53,425 nt of DNA from assembly GCA_902984215.1 (NCBI GenBank), contig CADWAF010002219.1:1-53425 (forward strand), written 5' to 3'. The DNA is from Willaertia magna (taxonomy: Eukaryota > Heterolobosea > Eutetramitea > Acrasida > Naegleriidae). The translations under genes and the position numbers were made by a program. The notes beneath the pieces are model-generated. The model saw only the letters and a list, made by a program, of their open reading frames with translations. It made no database searches and was not told the DNA's origin. Positions 52,974-53,425 of this stretch are shown piece by piece (positions within the stretch are counted from its first letter, which is position 1; each line of letters opens with the position of its first letter).

Positions 52974-53425
52974 ATGAAATCGTCTAATACACTTAATATT
53001 TCTCTTTCTAAAAAAAAAAATTATTTTTATTGGAAATATATATATGGAGATTTAGTTATTTCTAAAATGATTAATTATTTAACTAAACAAGGAAAAAAAA
53101 ATAGAGCTATTAAATTTTTTTTGAAAGCTTTATTTAATATAAAAACAAAATTTGGTTTAAATCCTATTTTATTAGTTAAATATGTATTATTAAAAAGAAA
53201 TAACTTAACAAGAATTACTACTAAAAAAGTAGGAGTAAAAGATCATTATTATGTTCGTGTTTTAACACCTGAAAAACAAATGAGTCAAACAATAAGAGCA
53301 TTAATGTCTTCTGTTCTTTTATTAAATAAAAGAAAAAAATTAAAATTATGGCAGGCATTAATGGTTGTAATTTTTAATTTTGCAATGAAAAAAAAAAAAA
53401 AAAAATACAATAATAATAAATTTTT
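52974..53425 (+). CDS. rps7: Ribosomal protein uS7, open across the circle junction
   Basis: The S7 pattern is visible from ATG 52974: Y-x-D-L-V-I-S-K-M-I-N-Y-L-T-K-Q-G-K-K (about residues 24-42), a central K-V-G-V-K-D-H-Y-Y-V-R-V near 83-94, and L-W-Q-A-L-M-V-V ending about residue 138 at the A18 run. No stop occurs before the window ends. On the circle the frame continues through base 37 into the frame starting at ATG 44 and ends at 724, giving about 379 codons. S7 normally ends about 20 residues after the last recognisable part, so either S7 has a long C-terminal extension or the A-run length is wrong. S7 organises the small-subunit head and E site. Confidence 0.85.
   Translation, partial: MKSSNTLNISLSKKKNYFYWKYIYGDLVISKMINYLTKQGKKNRAIKFFLKALFNIKTKFGLNPILLVKYVLLKRNNLTRITTKKVGVKDHYYVRVLTPEKQMSQTIRALMSSVLLLNKRKKLKLWQALMVVIFNFAMKKKKKKYNNNKF
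53390..53425. repeat. Terminal redundancy, right copy
   Basis: Identical to bases 1-36 and consistent with a circular-mapping molecule opened inside the rps7 reading frame. Confidence 0.85.

Overview
The window is an essentially complete mitochondrial genome of a gene-rich protist. It is very A+T-rich, uses TTA, AAA, ATT and TTT heavily, and encodes 12 NADH dehydrogenase subunits, cob, cox1-3, ATP synthase subunits, both large rRNAs, about 25 tRNA-like genes and a bacterial-type ribosomal protein cluster. The last 36 bases (53390-53425) repeat the first 36, so the molecule maps as a circle of about 53.39 kb opened inside rps7. The code looks standard: UGG is the only Trp codon class with a matching tRNA (CCA), and UGA, UAG and UAA all serve as stops. 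Retention of atp3, cox11, sdh2, tatC, ccmC, ccmF, rpl11, rpl32 and a probable rpl10 resembles jakobids, heteroloboseans and relatives (Discoba). No mitochondrial rpo gene is seen, so a heterolobosean or another non-jakobid discoban is my inference, not a proven placement.

Layout: 1-860 holds the tail of an rps7 reading frame and rpl32. From 880 to 13230 are atp1, an unknown membrane protein (ORF525), nad4L, a probable rpl10, rps12, cox1, cox11, sdh2, nad11 and cox3, punctuated by tRNAs. From 13250 to 34995 is a tRNA-free 22-kb tract: nad8, nad5, cob, atp3, atp4, nad6, rps2, atp8, then the ribosomal cluster rps10-rpl11-rpl2-rps19-rps3-rpl16-rpl14-rpl5-rps14-rps8-rpl6-rps11-rps13, then nad4, ccmC and nad2. 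A 400-base hairpin-containing spacer and four tRNAs follow. Next come atp6, nad3, cox2, a second unknown membrane protein (ORF584) and nad7. The only minus-strand block (41312-43655) carries ccmF, a tRNA and tatC. Then come four tRNAs, rps4, atp9, more tRNAs, nad9, the SSU and LSU rRNAs, nad1 and rps7.

The genes form one system: complexes I, II (sdh2), III, IV and V, assembly and maturation factors (Cox11 for copper, CcmC/CcmF for heme attachment, TatC for export of folded proteins), and the ribosome that makes them. The points most worth a second look are: two canonical tRNAs whose anticodons read stop codons (CUA at 4744-4814; UUA at 42728-42799); 5'-end acceptor mismatches in about half the tRNAs, the signature of mitochondrial tRNA 5' editing; no encoded tRNA able to read the dominant Leu codon UUA; a giant 1366-codon rps11; an rps7 frame that runs without a stop across the circle junction into 226 more codons; non-AUG starts in atp9 and ccmC; a ccmC that has lost its tryptophan motif; and two large unrecognised membrane proteins.
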